64,000 nucleotides of DNA from Streptomyces sp. NRRL S-118 (lineage in GTDB: Bacteria > Actinomycetota > Actinomycetes > Streptomycetales > Streptomycetaceae): positions 264,238 through 328,237 of the forward strand of contig NZ_KL591013.1 in the NCBI RefSeq assembly GCF_000716335.1, written 5' to 3'. Below the pieces are notes generated by a model. The model worked only from the letters and a program-made list of their open reading frames with translations, searched no databases and was not told the DNA's origin. Below, in pieces: positions 8,000-16,340 of the stretch; within the stretch, counting starts at the first letter, position 1, and each line of letters begins with the position of its first letter. Made by a program: the position numbers and the translations under genes.

Positions 8000-9028
8000 T
8001 TACTGTGCGCCTTCCGCGGCCATCTGCTGGCCGTCGCTCTCTCCGACCGGCGGCTCGGTCGGTTCGTCCGTCGGGGTCGTCGGGGGGTCCGTGGGATCGC
8101 CCGGTTCCGGCGTCGGGACCGGCGGCTGGGAGGGGCCGCCACTGGTCGGCCTGACCGGCGTCGGCTGCTCGCCCGTGCCGGGTTCGGCCGGACGGCCGGT
8201 GTCCGCGCTGGGCCCGGTGGCGGGCGAGGCGGAGCTGCGGGGGTCCGCCGGGCCGGCCGGGATGCCGTCCGAGGAGGCGGGGCCGGAGGGCCGCGGGATG
8301 ACCGCGCCCGTGGAGTCGGTGGGCGCCGGGGCGCCGGGGGTGTCGCCGGTGGTGTCGTCGGCGCCGGGGCTGGCGGAGGTGGCGGGGACGACCTGCGTGG
8401 TGTCGGCCTTCTCCTCGCCGGCCGGGCCGGGTATCAGGAGCCAGGGTGCGCTGGAGTTGCCACCGATGACGGCGACGACGAGCGTCACGGCGTACACGGC
8501 GCAGGCGGCGGCCAGCACCCAGCCGAGCCTGCGGAGCTTCTTGCTCCGGCGGCCGCTCTCGTCGACGAAGACGGGGCCGTCGGAGGGCTCCTGCGGGGCG
8601 GGGCCGGCGGGCCCGGGGGCGGTGTGCGCGGCGGGGCCCGGCACGGACGCCGGTATGAGGGCCGTGGCGTCGGCGTCGGGGCCCGGCGCGGCGCCGGGCC
8701 GGAGGGGGCGGTCGAGCTGGACGGTCAGGTCGAGCGCCTGGGTGCCCGCGACCGCCGCGGCGCCGGCCGGGACCGGCCGGTCGAGCTGGACGGTCAGGTC
8801 GAGCGCCTGGAGCGGCTGGGTGTACGCCTCGGCGGACGAAACGGCGGAGGGAACGGCGGGCGAGCCGGCGTCCGGGCCGCCCGACGCGTCCTCGCGGGGC
8901 TCGCCGTGGGTCTCCGGGTACGTCTCGCTGTACGGGGATATGTAGGGCTGATCGAACGGCTCGTCGAACGGGTCCCGGTACGCGGCGTCACCGGGACGGG
9001 CGACGGCGTCGTCGTACGCGTCGTTCAT
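8000..9028 (-). CDS. matA: MatA-position single-pass membrane protein with proline/threonine-rich outer part
   Basis: A 342-residue protein. An acidic, proline-rich cytoplasmic part contains two exact copies of QALDLTVQLDRP, 23 residues apart. A basic SKKLRRLGW stretch precedes one membrane helix (VLAAACAVYAVTLVVAVIG), and an outer ~140-residue tail is rich in Pro, Thr, Ser and Gly. No catalytic domain is recognisable. The name matA rests on position directly upstream of matB and is only moderately secure. The ATG at 9028 is chosen because the DNA just before it (9035-9065) is AT-rich and promoter-like; GTG codons at 9064, 9076 and 9085 are alternative starts that would add up to 19 residues. 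The TAA stop directly abuts the matB ATG. Confidence 0.7.
   Translation of the reverse strand: MNDAYDDAVARPGDAAYRDPFDEPFDQPYISPYSETYPETHGEPREDASGGPDAGSPAVPSAVSSAEAYTQPLQALDLTVQLDRPVPAGAAAVAGTQALDLTVQLDRPLRPGAAPGPDADATALIPASVPGPAAHTAPGPAGPAPQEPSDGPVFVDESGRRSKKLRRLGWVLAAACAVYAVTLVVAVIGGNSSAPWLLIPGPAGEEKADTTQVVPATSASPGADDTTGDTPGAPAPTDSTGAVIPRPSGPASSDGIPAGPADPRSSASPATGPSADTGRPAEPGTGEQPTPVRPTSGGPSQPPVPTPEPGDPTDPPTTPTDEPTEPPVGESDGQQMAAEGAQ
8709..8810. repeat. Two identical 33-bp repeats inside matA
   Basis: The 33-bp sequence at 8709-8741 recurs without change at 8778-8810, a 69-bp (23-codon) period. It encodes QALDLTVQLDRP twice. DNA-level identity over 11 codons, wobble positions included, points to recent duplication or gene conversion. 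Confidence 0.9.
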
Positions 9029-9220
9029 CTGCCCGCCATAGGCATTTTCTCGCCACTTTTCCACTGCAGTACGCACATCCCCCACGGAGCCTGATCAAGG
9101 TGCGTCCGCAGCTGTCCGGTGTCACTCCCGGACCGGGCCCCCACCCTGTCCGGGCGCCCCCGCCCTCGTCGCACCCGGGTCATGAATGTAGCGCACGCGG
9201 CTGACAGCCGGGCTCACGGT

Positions 9221-10186
9221 TCATTTCTTGGTGCACATCTGCAACAAATCAGCGTCGGGCAGCCAGGAGCCGGGCGGCACCCTCAGCCATCCTTCCTGGT
9301 CGGCGAGTTGTGCGGCCGCGGCACGCAGCGCGTCGACGCCCGGGTGCTTCAGCCCCCTGCGCCACACCAGGGAGACCGGCGACAGCGGGACGGGCCGGAC
9401 GAGGGGGCGCAGCACGCAGCCGGGCATCACCGGGAAGTCGACGCCGACCAGCACCGGCGTGCGGGTTTTCGTCATGACCCTGCGAAATTCCTCGTGCCCG
9501 ATCGCCACCGGAGCGGGTGGCGCGATCTTTATCCCGCGCCCGTCGAACAGCCGCTCTGCGAGGTCGGTCCACTCGCGCGTGCGCGGGTTGCCGGCCCCGG
9601 CGTACAGGGACTCCCCGGCGAGCGCGTCCAGCGGCACCTCGGGGCAATCAGCGAGCGGGTGCTCCTCCGGCAGCAGCACGGCCATCGGCTCGTACCGCAC
9701 GGGCTGGGCCTCCAGCCGGGCCCGTACGGACGGGGCCAGGCCGGCGAACCGCCCGAAGGACACGTCGAGCCGCCCGGCGAGGATCTCGGCGGCCGCGCCG
9801 GTCAACCCGCTCTCGTAGCGGGCCATCAGCTCGCACTCGGGTGCCCGTTCCCGGGCCCGCGCGAGCACCCGCCGGGTGATCATGCCGTCGGTGTTGAGGT
9901 CGACCAGCAGCGGCCGCGTCTCGCCGGTGAACGCGGCGGCCAGTTCGTCGTGGGCCGCGAGCACGGCGTGCGCGTGGGGCAACAGCCGCTCGCCGTCACC
10001 GGTGAGCGCCACCTGCCGTGTGGTCCGTACGAACAGCTCGGCCCCCAACTCCCGCTCCAGGCGCCGGATGTCCCGGCTGAGCGCCTGCTGCGCGACGTAC
10101 AGCCGCGCGGCGGCACGCGTGAAGTGCAGCTCCTCGGCGACGGCCACGAAGGCGCGCAGGAGCCGGGGGTCGACGTGGTGATTCAC
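9221..10186 (-). CDS. LysR family transcriptional regulator
   Basis: A 321-residue protein. The N-terminal winged helix-turn-helix (residues about 6-65: [20 protein letters not shown] ... [18 protein letters not shown]) is followed by the LysR effector-binding domain (about 90-300). It starts with GTG, preceded by the shared intergenic region, and is divergent from the MFS gene at 10270. The usual inference is that it controls that transporter and itself in response to the transported compound. It also lies upstream of the mat operon on the same strand (193 bp to the chosen matA start), so read-through or regulation there cannot be excluded. The effector is unknown. Confidence 0.9.
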   Translation of the reverse strand: MNHHVDPRLLRAFVAVAEELHFTRAAARLYVAQQALSRDIRRLERELGAELFVRTTRQVALTGDGERLLPHAHAVLAAHDELAAAFTGETRPLLVDLNTDGMITRRVLARARERAPECELMARYESGLTGAAAEILAGRLDVSFGRFAGLAPSVRARLEAQPVRYEPMAVLLPEEHPLADCPEVPLDALAGESLYAGAGNPRTREWTDLAERLFDGRGIKIAPPAPVAIGHEEFRRVMTKTRTPVLVGVDFPVMPGCVLRPLVRPVPLSPVSLVWRRGLKHPGVDALRAAAAQLADQEGWLRVPPGSWLPDADLLQMCTKK

Positions 10187-10198
10187 GCCGCGAACTTA

Positions 10199-10258
10199 CA
10201 ACACATCTGCGTCAATGGGCTGCGCTCAGGTGTTGGACCGCCGCGGGCCCCCGCGGCG
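10199..10258. promoter_or_regulatory. LysR/MFS divergent regulatory region: two dyads
   Basis: CAACAC at 10199-10204 is mirrored by GTGTTG at 10230-10235, a LysR-style dyad close to the lysR start. A second, GC-only inverted repeat (9-bp arms, 10239-10258) lies in the leader of the MFS gene, 12 bp before its ATG, and could fold over the ribosome site. Both are seen directly; their use is inferred. Confidence 0.35.
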
Positions 10259-10269
10259 AGGCTCGGAGC

Positions 10270-11610
10270 ATGCCGAAAACGACGCGCACCCCGCAGTTCG
10301 CCCTCACCTCCGAGTCCCTCGTGCCGGTCCCCCGCTACGACGGCCTGCCCCGGACACCGGACGCCCCGCCCGGAGCCGGAGCACGCTCCCGGTCCGGCGC
10401 CCCACCACGCCCCCGGCCGCGGGCGCGGCCCTTCGGCCGCTACGCACGGCTCTTCACGCTGCCCGGCACCCGGGCGTTCACCCTCGGCAACCTCGTCGCG
10501 CGGCTGCCCATGGGGATGTTCAGCGTGAGCGCCGTCATCATGATCGCCGGCGCCTACGGCTCGTACGCCCTCGCCGGCGCCGTCACCGCCACCGGGCTGG
10601 CCGCCACGGCGGTGGTCGCACCGTTCACGGCGCGGCTGGTCGACCGGTACGGGCAGGCGCGGGTCGCCGTGCCCGCCACCGCGATCGCCGTGTGCGGCTC
10701 GCTCGCGCTGCTGCTGTGCGTGCGCCTCCACGCACCCGCCTGGACGCTGTTCGCCGCGTACGCCGCGACCGCGACGACCCCCAACACCGGCGGCATGTCC
10801 CGCGCGCGCTGGGCCCACCTGTACCGCGGCGACCCGGCCCGCGTGCACACCGCCAACGCCTTCGAGCAGGCCGTGGACGAGCTCTGCTTCATGCTGGGCC
10901 CGGTCCTCGCGGCGTTCCTGTGCGCCGCGCTGTTCCCGGAGGCGGGGACCCTGACCGGCGCGGTCCTGCTGCTGACGGGCACGCTGCTCTTCGCGGCGCA
11001 GCGCGCCACCGAGCCGCCCGTCGCGCCGCGCACCGCGGTCCGGGTGCCCAGCCCCCTCCGTACGGCCGGCATACCCGCTCTCATGGCGGTGTTCCTGGCG
11101 ACCGGGGCGGTCTTCGGATCGATGGAGGTCGTCACGCTCGCGTTCGTGGACGGCCCCGCGGCCGGTGCGGTGCTGGCGCTCCAGGCGGCCGGGTCGTGCG
11201 CGGCGGGACTGCTGTACGGGGCGCTCCCCGCACCCGCCGGGGGCCCGGGCCGCCGCCTGCCCGGCTGCCTCGCCGGGATGACCGCGCTGATGTCGCTGCC
11301 GCTGCTGGCGGCGGCCGGCACGGGCTCGGTGCTCGTGCTCGCGGGCGCCCTGCTGCTGGCCGGCATGGCGACCGCGCCGACCATGGTGACGGGCATGGGC
11401 CTGGTGCAGCACCTGACGCCCGCGGACCGGCTGAACGAGGGCATGACCCTCGCGGTCACCGCCCTGCTGGGCGGCATCGCGGCGGGCTCGGCGGCCGGCG
11501 GCTGGACGGTCGAGCACGCGGGCGCCACGACCGCGTACGCGGTACCGGTGGCCGCGGCGGCGCTGGCGCTGGTCCTGGCGGCGGGTACGACGAAGGCCCG
11601 GCCGTCCTGA
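10270..11610 (+). CDS. MFS transporter
   Basis: A 446-residue protein. A ~55-residue hydrophilic N-terminal extension is followed by about 12 membrane segments from residue 60 onward (TRAFTLGNLVARLPMGMFSV). Charged loops such as ARLVDRYGQARVAV fit the MFS-1 motif A region between helices 2 and 3. The substrate is not apparent; related actinobacterial proteins are annotated as efflux carriers. It is divergent from and probably controlled by the LysR gene at 9221-10186. Its stop codon lies inside a strong hairpin (11591-11626) that ends transcription in the convergent space with ssrA. Confidence 0.85.
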   Translation: MPKTTRTPQFALTSESLVPVPRYDGLPRTPDAPPGAGARSRSGAPPRPRPRARPFGRYARLFTLPGTRAFTLGNLVARLPMGMFSVSAVIMIAGAYGSYALAGAVTATGLAATAVVAPFTARLVDRYGQARVAVPATAIAVCGSLALLLCVRLHAPAWTLFAAYAATATTPNTGGMSRARWAHLYRGDPARVHTANAFEQAVDELCFMLGPVLAAFLCAALFPEAGTLTGAVLLLTGTLLFAAQRATEPPVAPRTAVRVPSPLRTAGIPALMAVFLATGAVFGSMEVVTLAFVDGPAAGAVLALQAAGSCAAGLLYGALPAPAGGPGRRLPGCLAGMTALMSLPLLAAAGTGSVLVLAGALLLAGMATAPTMVTGMGLVQHLTPADRLNEGMTLAVTALLGGIAAGSAAGGWTVEHAGATTAYAVPVAAAALALVLAAGTTKARPS

Positions 11611-11626
11611 GACGGCCGGGCCTTCG
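11591..11626. terminator. Bidirectional hairpin between MFS gene and ssrA
   Basis: A perfect 16-bp inverted repeat with a CTGA loop. The left arm uses the last codons of the MFS gene, and the TGA stop falls in the loop. No T-run follows, as is common in Streptomyces terminators. Confidence 0.8.
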
Positions 11627-11645
11627 CCCACATGGGATGACGGGA

Positions 11646-11665
11646 TCCGGGGGCACGCCCCCGGA
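11646..11665 (-). terminator. Hairpin just past the ssrA 3' end
   Basis: An 8-bp perfect stem (TCCGGGGG/CCCCCGGA) with a CACG loop, starting 12 nt beyond the tmRNA discriminator base. It is the likely primary terminator of ssrA, backed up by the larger hairpin at 11591-11626. Confidence 0.6.
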
Positions 11666-11676
11666 GGTACCGCTCG

Positions 11677-12043
11677 TGGAGATGGCGGGAATCGAACCCG
11701 CGTCCAACGGTGCAGAACCAGGGCTTCTCCGTGTGCAGTCCGCTGCGCTTTTCTCGGCCCCGGAGATCACGCGGACAAGTCTCCGACGGGCTCAGTCACT
11801 GTTCGATTTCCCTCTGTGCCCCGTGACCGGGCTCAGAGGTTTAGTTCCCTAGCTGATGCCAGGATCCGGGTCGGGAACAGCCCCGGGCTGACACTTCGCG
11901 AGTCGCTACTTAGGCAGCGAGGGCGAAGGAATCGCGCTTGGTGTTGGCGATTATTGGTTGCGACATATGGTTTACGAGATCATTGCCGCTTCCTCGACAC
12001 GCTTCCCCTGCTTCGACATCCGCTGTCGAAACCGATCATCCCC
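11677..12043 (-). ncRNA. ssrA: Transfer-messenger RNA (tmRNA)
   Basis: A 367-nt RNA that rescues stalled ribosomes with SmpB. The 5' end GGGGATG pairs with CATCTCC at the 3' end to form the acceptor stem. The T-arm GGTTCGATTCC lies near 11688-11698, and the D-arm-like GGTTTCGACAGC follows the 5' end. The tag reading frame (11910-11948) encodes ANTKRDSFALAA and then TAA, with the usual ALAA degradation signal; the resume codon is GCC. The genome reads A-CGA after the acceptor stem, so the CCA end is not encoded and must be added enzymatically. It lies 212 bp downstream of smpB on the same strand. An AT-rich stretch just before the 5' end (GATTGATAAATC) may hold its -10 region. Confidence 0.97.
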
Positions 12044-12255
12044 ATGTTGATTTATCAATCGGCGTCCCTGCCGTGAGGGACATGCGCCATCGTACGTGAC
12101 CGACGCGCGCCGGTGCCAGCGCATTACCGCGCCCGTGATGGTGTCCTCCGGAGAACCGGCCCGGTCCACCGCCGGCGACGGCGTACGGAACCCTCAACGC
12201 ACCGGCGCGGCGGGTTGTTCCCGCGGCCGCCGCGGGCCGGGCGGCCGGCCCCCGC

Positions 12256-12735
12256 TCACGCCCGCTGGCGGCGGCGCACCGCGGACATCGCCCGCTCGGC
12301 CTCGCGCCGGTCCTGCTTCTCGCGGAGCGTCTGGCGCTTGTCGTACTCCTTCTTGCCCCTCGCCAGCGCGATCTCGACCTTCGCCCGGCCGTCCTTGAAG
12401 TACAGCGCCAGCGGGACCATCGTGTGGCCCGTCTCCTGGGACTTGGACTCCAGCTTGTCGATCTCGGCCCGGTGCAGCAGCAGCTTCCGCTTGCGCCGTG
12501 CGCTGTGGTTCGTCCAGGTGCCCTGGCTGTACTCCGGTACGTGCACGTTGTGCAGCCACGCCTCGTGCCCGTCGATCTGCACGAAGCCGTCCACCAGCGA
12601 GGCCCGCCCCTGACGCAGCGACTTCACCTCGGTACCGGTCAGCACGAGACCGCACTCGTAGGTGTCCAGAATGTGGTAGTCGTGCCGCGCCTTCTTGTTC
12701 TGCGCGATCAGCTTGCGCCCTTTTTCCTTTGCCAT
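12256..12735 (-). CDS. smpB: SsrA-binding protein SmpB
   Basis: A 159-residue protein, the normal length. The conserved SmpB core is present: [36 protein letters not shown] and the C-terminal basic tail [19 protein letters not shown] (here [10 protein letters not shown]). The tail enters the mRNA channel during trans-translation. SmpB binds the tRNA-like end of tmRNA and delivers it to stalled ribosomes. It starts 18 bp after the S41 protease gene and precedes ssrA, so partner protein and RNA are adjacent. Confidence 0.97.
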   Translation of the reverse strand: MAKEKGRKLIAQNKKARHDYHILDTYECGLVLTGTEVKSLRQGRASLVDGFVQIDGHEAWLHNVHVPEYSQGTWTNHSARRKRKLLLHRAEIDKLESKSQETGHTMVPLALYFKDGRAKVEIALARGKKEYDKRQTLREKQDRREAERAMSAVRRRQRA

Positions 12736-12753
12736 AGTGCCGCCATTTTCGCA

Positions 12754-13956
12754 CTACGAGGCGGGGCCGAGGCCACTCAATACCGTGCGCGCCCGCTCCT
12801 CGGCGCGGTCGCGCGCCGTCACGTCGGGCGTGATGCCCCGGCCGTCGACGCCGCGCCCGGCGGGGGTGCGGTAGTGGCCGACGGTCAGCTCGGCGACCGA
12901 GCCGTCCGGGAGCCGGCTGGGCATCTGGACGGAGCCCTTGCCGAAGGTGCGGGTACCGACCGTGACCGCCCGGCCGCGGTCCTGCAGGGCGCCCGCGAGG
13001 AGCTCGGCCGCGCTCATCGTGCCGCCGTCCACCAGCGCCACCAGGGGCCGGTCGGTGGCCCCGCCCGGCTCGGCGTACAGCGCCCGCTCCTCGCCGTGGA
13101 CGTCGTAGGTGGCGACCAGCCCGCCGTCCAGGAACGCGGAGGCCGCGGCCACCGCCTCGGAGACGAGGCCGCCGCTGTTGCCGCGCAGGTCCAGCAGGAG
13201 GCCCGCCCCCTCGGGTGCGTCGTGCACCGCCTGGCGCACCCGCGCCCCGGTGCCCTTGGTGAACGCGGACACCTCGATCCGCACGAGGCGCACGGGCCCG
13301 TCGTCGAGCCGGTGGACGGTGACGTCCTCGGTGGCCAGCCGCGCCCGGTGCAGCGTCCGGGTCCACGCGCGCGAGCCGCGCTCCAGCCCGAGGACGACGG
13401 GCGAGCCGGCCCGGGCCGGCCGGCCCGTCCCCGCGTCGCCGCGCAGCAGGGCGACGACCTCGGAGACGGAAAGGCCCCGCACCGCGCGGCCGTCGATCGT
13501 GCGGATCCGGTCGCCGGGCCTCAGCCCCGCCGCGCCGGCCGGGCCGCCCCGCTGGACGCGGGCCACCTCGACGCCGCCCGCCTCGTCGCGCCGGGCGGAC
13601 AGCCCGACGCCGGTGTACGCGCCGTCCAGTGCCTGCGCGAACTCCTCGTACGCGCGCCGGTCGTAGACCGCGCCCCATCGGTCGCCGCTGCGGCTGACGA
13701 CCTCCTGGGCCGCCTTGGCGGCGGACTTCCCGTCCGCCATGGCCTCGGTGGCCGCGCGGGCGAGCTCCTCCCGGTCGACGGTGGAGGACGACGCCGCGGT
13801 GCGGGTCACGGGGCGCGGCTCGCGCGTCCGCTCCTCGTCCCAGGGAAGGCAGTTGGTGGCCGCTGCCGTGACGAGGACGGTGGCGAAGACGAATGTCAGG
13901 GCCGCCCCGCGGCTGCGTGCGCCGCGGGGCCGGGTACAGAAATCGGGGCCCAGCAT
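12754..13956 (-). CDS. S41 family C-terminal processing peptidase with PDZ domain
   Basis: A 400-residue exported protease. The N-terminal hydrophobic signal segment (GAALTFVFATVLVTAAAT) is followed by a linker and a PDZ domain (about residues 125-190: GVEVARVQRGGPAGAAGL, GDRIRTIDGRAV). The S41 catalytic core has the nucleophile Ser in GGTMSAAELLAGAL and the general-base Lys in RTFGKGSVQ. CtpA-type enzymes trim or degrade extracytoplasmic proteins from their C-termini, and here the neighbours are ftsEX. The ATG at 13956 is preferred over a GTG 9 nt upstream. It lies after a hairpin that separates it from ftsX and is probably co-transcribed with smpB. Confidence 0.88.
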   Translation of the reverse strand: MLGPDFCTRPRGARSRGAALTFVFATVLVTAAATNCLPWDEERTREPRPVTRTAASSSTVDREELARAATEAMADGKSAAKAAQEVVSRSGDRWGAVYDRRAYEEFAQALDGAYTGVGLSARRDEAGGVEVARVQRGGPAGAAGLRPGDRIRTIDGRAVRGLSVSEVVALLRGDAGTGRPARAGSPVVLGLERGSRAWTRTLHRARLATEDVTVHRLDDGPVRLVRIEVSAFTKGTGARVRQAVHDAPEGAGLLLDLRGNSGGLVSEAVAAASAFLDGGLVATYDVHGEERALYAEPGGATDRPLVALVDGGTMSAAELLAGALQDRGRAVTVGTRTFGKGSVQMPSRLPDGSVAELTVGHYRTPAGRGVDGRGITPDVTARDRAEERARTVLSGLGPAS

Positions 13957-13980
13957 GGCGCCCACTCTAGGACAAGCGAA

Positions 13981-14013
13981 TGGCGCCGTACGGTCGTTGA
14001 CCGCACGGCGCCA
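13981..14013 (-). terminator. Hairpin between ftsX and the S41 protease gene
   Basis: A 15-bp inverted repeat with one A/C mismatch and a GTT loop, 11 nt past the ftsX stop. It should end or attenuate the ftsEX transcript. Confidence 0.65.
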
Positions 14014-14023
14014 GGGGCAATCG

Positions 14024-14941
14024 TCACACCTTCAGGTACTTGCGCAGCGCCACGGCGGCGGCCAGCGAAGGCATCAGCAGACCGATGACCACGACGAACG
14101 GCAGGACCTCGATCACCGCGTCCCAGCCGATGAAGTTGACCAGGGGCATGGACTGGGCGAGGTTCAGGCCGGCGTCGATCATGAAGTACCGCCCGATCAC
14201 GAGCAGTACGCAGGCGACCAGGCCGCCCAGAAGGCCGGCGACGGCGGCCTCCATGATGAACGGCATCTGGATGTAGAAGCTGGACGCGCCGACGAGCCGC
14301 ATGATGCCGGTCTCGCGGCGCCGGCTGAACGCCGACACCCGCACGGTGTTGACGATCAGCATCAGCGCGATGACGAGCATCAGACCCATGACGCAGAGAG
14401 CGGCGACGTTCATGCCGCGCATCATCTGGAAGAGGCTCTCCAGCGTGTCGCGCTGGTCCTCGACGGAGTACACACCCGCCCGCCCCGCGAAGGCGGTGGC
14501 GATGACCTGGTACTTCTCCGGGTCCTTGAGCTTGACCCGGTACGACTCCTGCATCTGGTCCGGCGTGATGATGCTGGCGATCGCGGTGTCGCCGTACTGG
14601 TCCTTGTAGTGCTTGTACGCCTGGTCGGCCGTCTCGTGATGGACCTTGTCGACGATGTCCATCTTCTCGAGGTCGGTCTTGATCTCCTGCTTCTGCTGGG
14701 CGGTGACCGCGCCCTTGGCGCAGGTCTCCCCGTTCTCCGCGTCGTTCTTGTTGCAGAGGAAGATGGAGACGTTGGCCTTGTCGTACCAGAAGTCCTTCAT
14801 CACGCTGACCTGCTCGCGCATGAGCAGCGCACCGCCGAAGAGCGCGAGCGACAGGGCCACGGAGACGATGACGGCGAACGTCATCGTGAGATTGCGACGG
14901 AGGCCGACACCGATCTCCGAGAGTACGAACTGGGCGCGCAT
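14024..14941 (-). CDS. ftsX: Cell division protein FtsX
   Basis: A 305-residue membrane protein with the FtsX layout. There is a cytoplasmic N-terminus (MRAQFVLSEIGVGLRRN), a first helix at about 20-42, and a large extracellular domain of ~130 residues containing two Cys (SIFLCNKNDAENGETCAKGA). Three C-terminal helices carry the permease-like FtsX domain (about 190-300). With FtsE it forms an ABC-type complex that activates peptidoglycan hydrolases across the membrane. It follows ftsE after 71 bp on the same strand. The two extracellular Cys may form a disulphide; this is an inference. Confidence 0.95.
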   Translation of the reverse strand: MRAQFVLSEIGVGLRRNLTMTFAVIVSVALSLALFGGALLMREQVSVMKDFWYDKANVSIFLCNKNDAENGETCAKGAVTAQQKQEIKTDLEKMDIVDKVHHETADQAYKHYKDQYGDTAIASIITPDQMQESYRVKLKDPEKYQVIATAFAGRAGVYSVEDQRDTLESLFQMMRGMNVAALCVMGLMLVIALMLIVNTVRVSAFSRRRETGIMRLVGASSFYIQMPFIMEAAVAGLLGGLVACVLLVIGRYFMIDAGLNLAQSMPLVNFIGWDAVIEVLPFVVVIGLLMPSLAAAVALRKYLKV

Positions 14942-15012
14942 CGCGTGCGTTCAGCCTTTCTTGCTGATGCTGGTGCTGCTGGAGCGGGAGCCGGGGACGC
15001 CCGGGGTCCCGC

Positions 15013-15702
15013 TCAGTGCTGGTAGCCGTAGACGCCGCGCGCCTGGTCGCGTACGAGACGGCCCTGTTCGAGCTCGATGACGCGCTTGCGCATCTGGTCG
15101 ACGATGTTCTGGTCGTGCGTCGCCATGACCACCGTCGTACCGGTGCGGTTGATCCGGTCCAGCAGCTTCATGATGCCGACGGAGGTCTGCGGGTCCAGGT
15201 TGCCGGTCGGCTCGTCGGCGATCAGCAGCATCGGGCGGTTGACGAACGCACGGGCGATGGCCACGCGCTGCTGCTCACCACCCGACAGCTCGCCGGGCAT
15301 CCGGTCCTCCTTGCCGCCCAGGCCGACGAGGTCGAGGACCTGGGGCACGGCCTTGCGGATCTCCCCGCGCGGCTTGCCGATGACCTCCTGGGCGAACGCC
15401 ACGTTCTGCGCGACGGTCTTGTTGGGCAGGAGGCGGAAGTCCTGGAAGACGGTGCCGAGCTGGCGGCGCATGTGCGGCACCTTCCAGTTGGACAGCCGGG
15501 CGAGGTCCTTGCCGAGGACGTGCACCGTGCCGTGGCTGGCGCGCTCCTCGCGCAGCAGCAGCCGCAGGAAGGTGGACTTTCCGGAGCCGGAGGACCCCAC
15601 CAGGAAGACGAACTCGCCCTTCTCGATCTCGAGGGAGACATCCCTCAGCGCGGGGCGGTTCTGCTTCGGATAGGACTTGGAGACGTTGTCGAATCGGATC
15701 AC
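15013..15702 (-). CDS. ftsE: Cell division ATP-binding protein FtsE
   Basis: A 229-residue ABC ATPase, the standard length. Walker A is GSSGSGKST (about residues 36-44), the Q-loop lies in TVFQDFRLL, the signature is [14 protein letters not shown], Walker B is [13 protein letters not shown], and the H-loop is MATHDQ. It binds FtsX and couples ATP hydrolysis to wall hydrolase activation. It is the first gene of ftsEX; the 270-bp space upstream holds its promoter and that of the divergent microprotein gene. Confidence 0.96.
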   Translation of the reverse strand: MIRFDNVSKSYPKQNRPALRDVSLEIEKGEFVFLVGSSGSGKSTFLRLLLREERASHGTVHVLGKDLARLSNWKVPHMRRQLGTVFQDFRLLPNKTVAQNVAFAQEVIGKPRGEIRKAVPQVLDLVGLGGKEDRMPGELSGGEQQRVAIARAFVNRPMLLIADEPTGNLDPQTSVGIMKLLDRINRTGTTVVMATHDQNIVDQMRKRVIELEQGRLVRDQARGVYGYQH

Positions 15703-15975
15703 GGGTGCACCACGGTCGGCCGGGAGTAGGTGTGCGTGACCATACGCGACTGGGGATGCCCCGTGCAGTCACCGTACGCCCTTGCACCTTTTGTCCCGGC
15801 GCCGCCCGGCGATCGGCCGCGGAACCGGCCGGGCGTCCATCCGGTGGGGCGCGCCTAAATGCGCCGGACCTGGCAGAGTGGTAGGGGGAACGGATGCGTT
15901 TCCCTGAGCGTTGTGCGGAGAGAACTTGTGCACAGTCCGCGCTTGCGGCTCCGCCGCGCGGGAGGAGGAGAGCGC

Positions 15976-16176
15976 ATGACCTATGACCGATTGGTGTGCG
16001 CCAACTGCGCGGCGCCCGTCAGCGAGGGCCGGTGCCCCGTCTGCCGGGCCAGCCGGGAGCGGATGCAGCAGGAGGGGCCGTTCGGCGGGCTGAGCCCGGC
16101 GGCCCTGCTGATGCTGCTGGTCGTCCTGGTGGCGATGGTGGCGCTGCTGGCCGCCACGGCCCAGCAGACCGTATGA
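15976..16176 (+). CDS. Zinc-ribbon membrane microprotein
   Basis: A 66-residue protein. Residues 8-21 hold two CxxC pairs (CANCAAP and CPVC) typical of a rubredoxin-like zinc ribbon. A short polar linker and one C-terminal hydrophobic helix (AALLMLLVVLVAMVALLAAT) follow. The ATG at 15976 is chosen because GGAGGAG lies 8-9 nt upstream; an in-frame upstream extension to 15859 has no ribosome site and atypical sequence. Small proteins of this design next to ftsEX are seen in other streptomycetes as I recall, but no function is known to me. It ends before a strong bidirectional hairpin. Confidence 0.75.
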   Translation: MTYDRLVCANCAAPVSEGRCPVCRASRERMQQEGPFGGLSPAALLMLLVVLVAMVALLAATAQQTV

Positions 16177-16216
16177 GGCTGCGCCGTACGCCTCACCACC
16201 TTTAGCCCACTCCGGT

Positions 16217-16255
16217 AAGGGCTCCGGAGGCCGCTGAGCGGCCTCCGGAGCCCTT
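16217..16255. terminator. Bidirectional hairpin, 18-bp perfect stem
   Basis: Arms at 16217-16234 and 16238-16255 are exact complements around TGA. It lies between two convergent genes (zinc-ribbon plus, LAXTG protein minus) and can serve both. Confidence 0.85.
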
Positions 16256-16273
16256 CCGCGTGCGCCGTGACGA

Positions 16274-16308
16274 CTGCGGGCCCCGCGCCATCGGCGCGGG
16301 GCCCGCAG
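16274..16308 (-). terminator. Second hairpin, 16-bp perfect stem, downstream of the LAXTG gene
   Basis: Arms at 16274-16289 and 16293-16308 are perfectly complementary around ATC. It is the first hairpin met by transcripts from the minus-strand LAXTG gene, 32 nt past its stop, followed by the 16217-16255 hairpin. Confidence 0.8.
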
Positions 16309-16340
16309 AGGTGATGCGTGAAGGTACCCGGTGGTACGGG

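Noticed and set aside
9029..9085. GTG starts for matA up to 57 nt upstream
   Set aside because: The added DNA is AT-rich and promoter-like, with no ribosome site before the GTG codons; left as alternatives.
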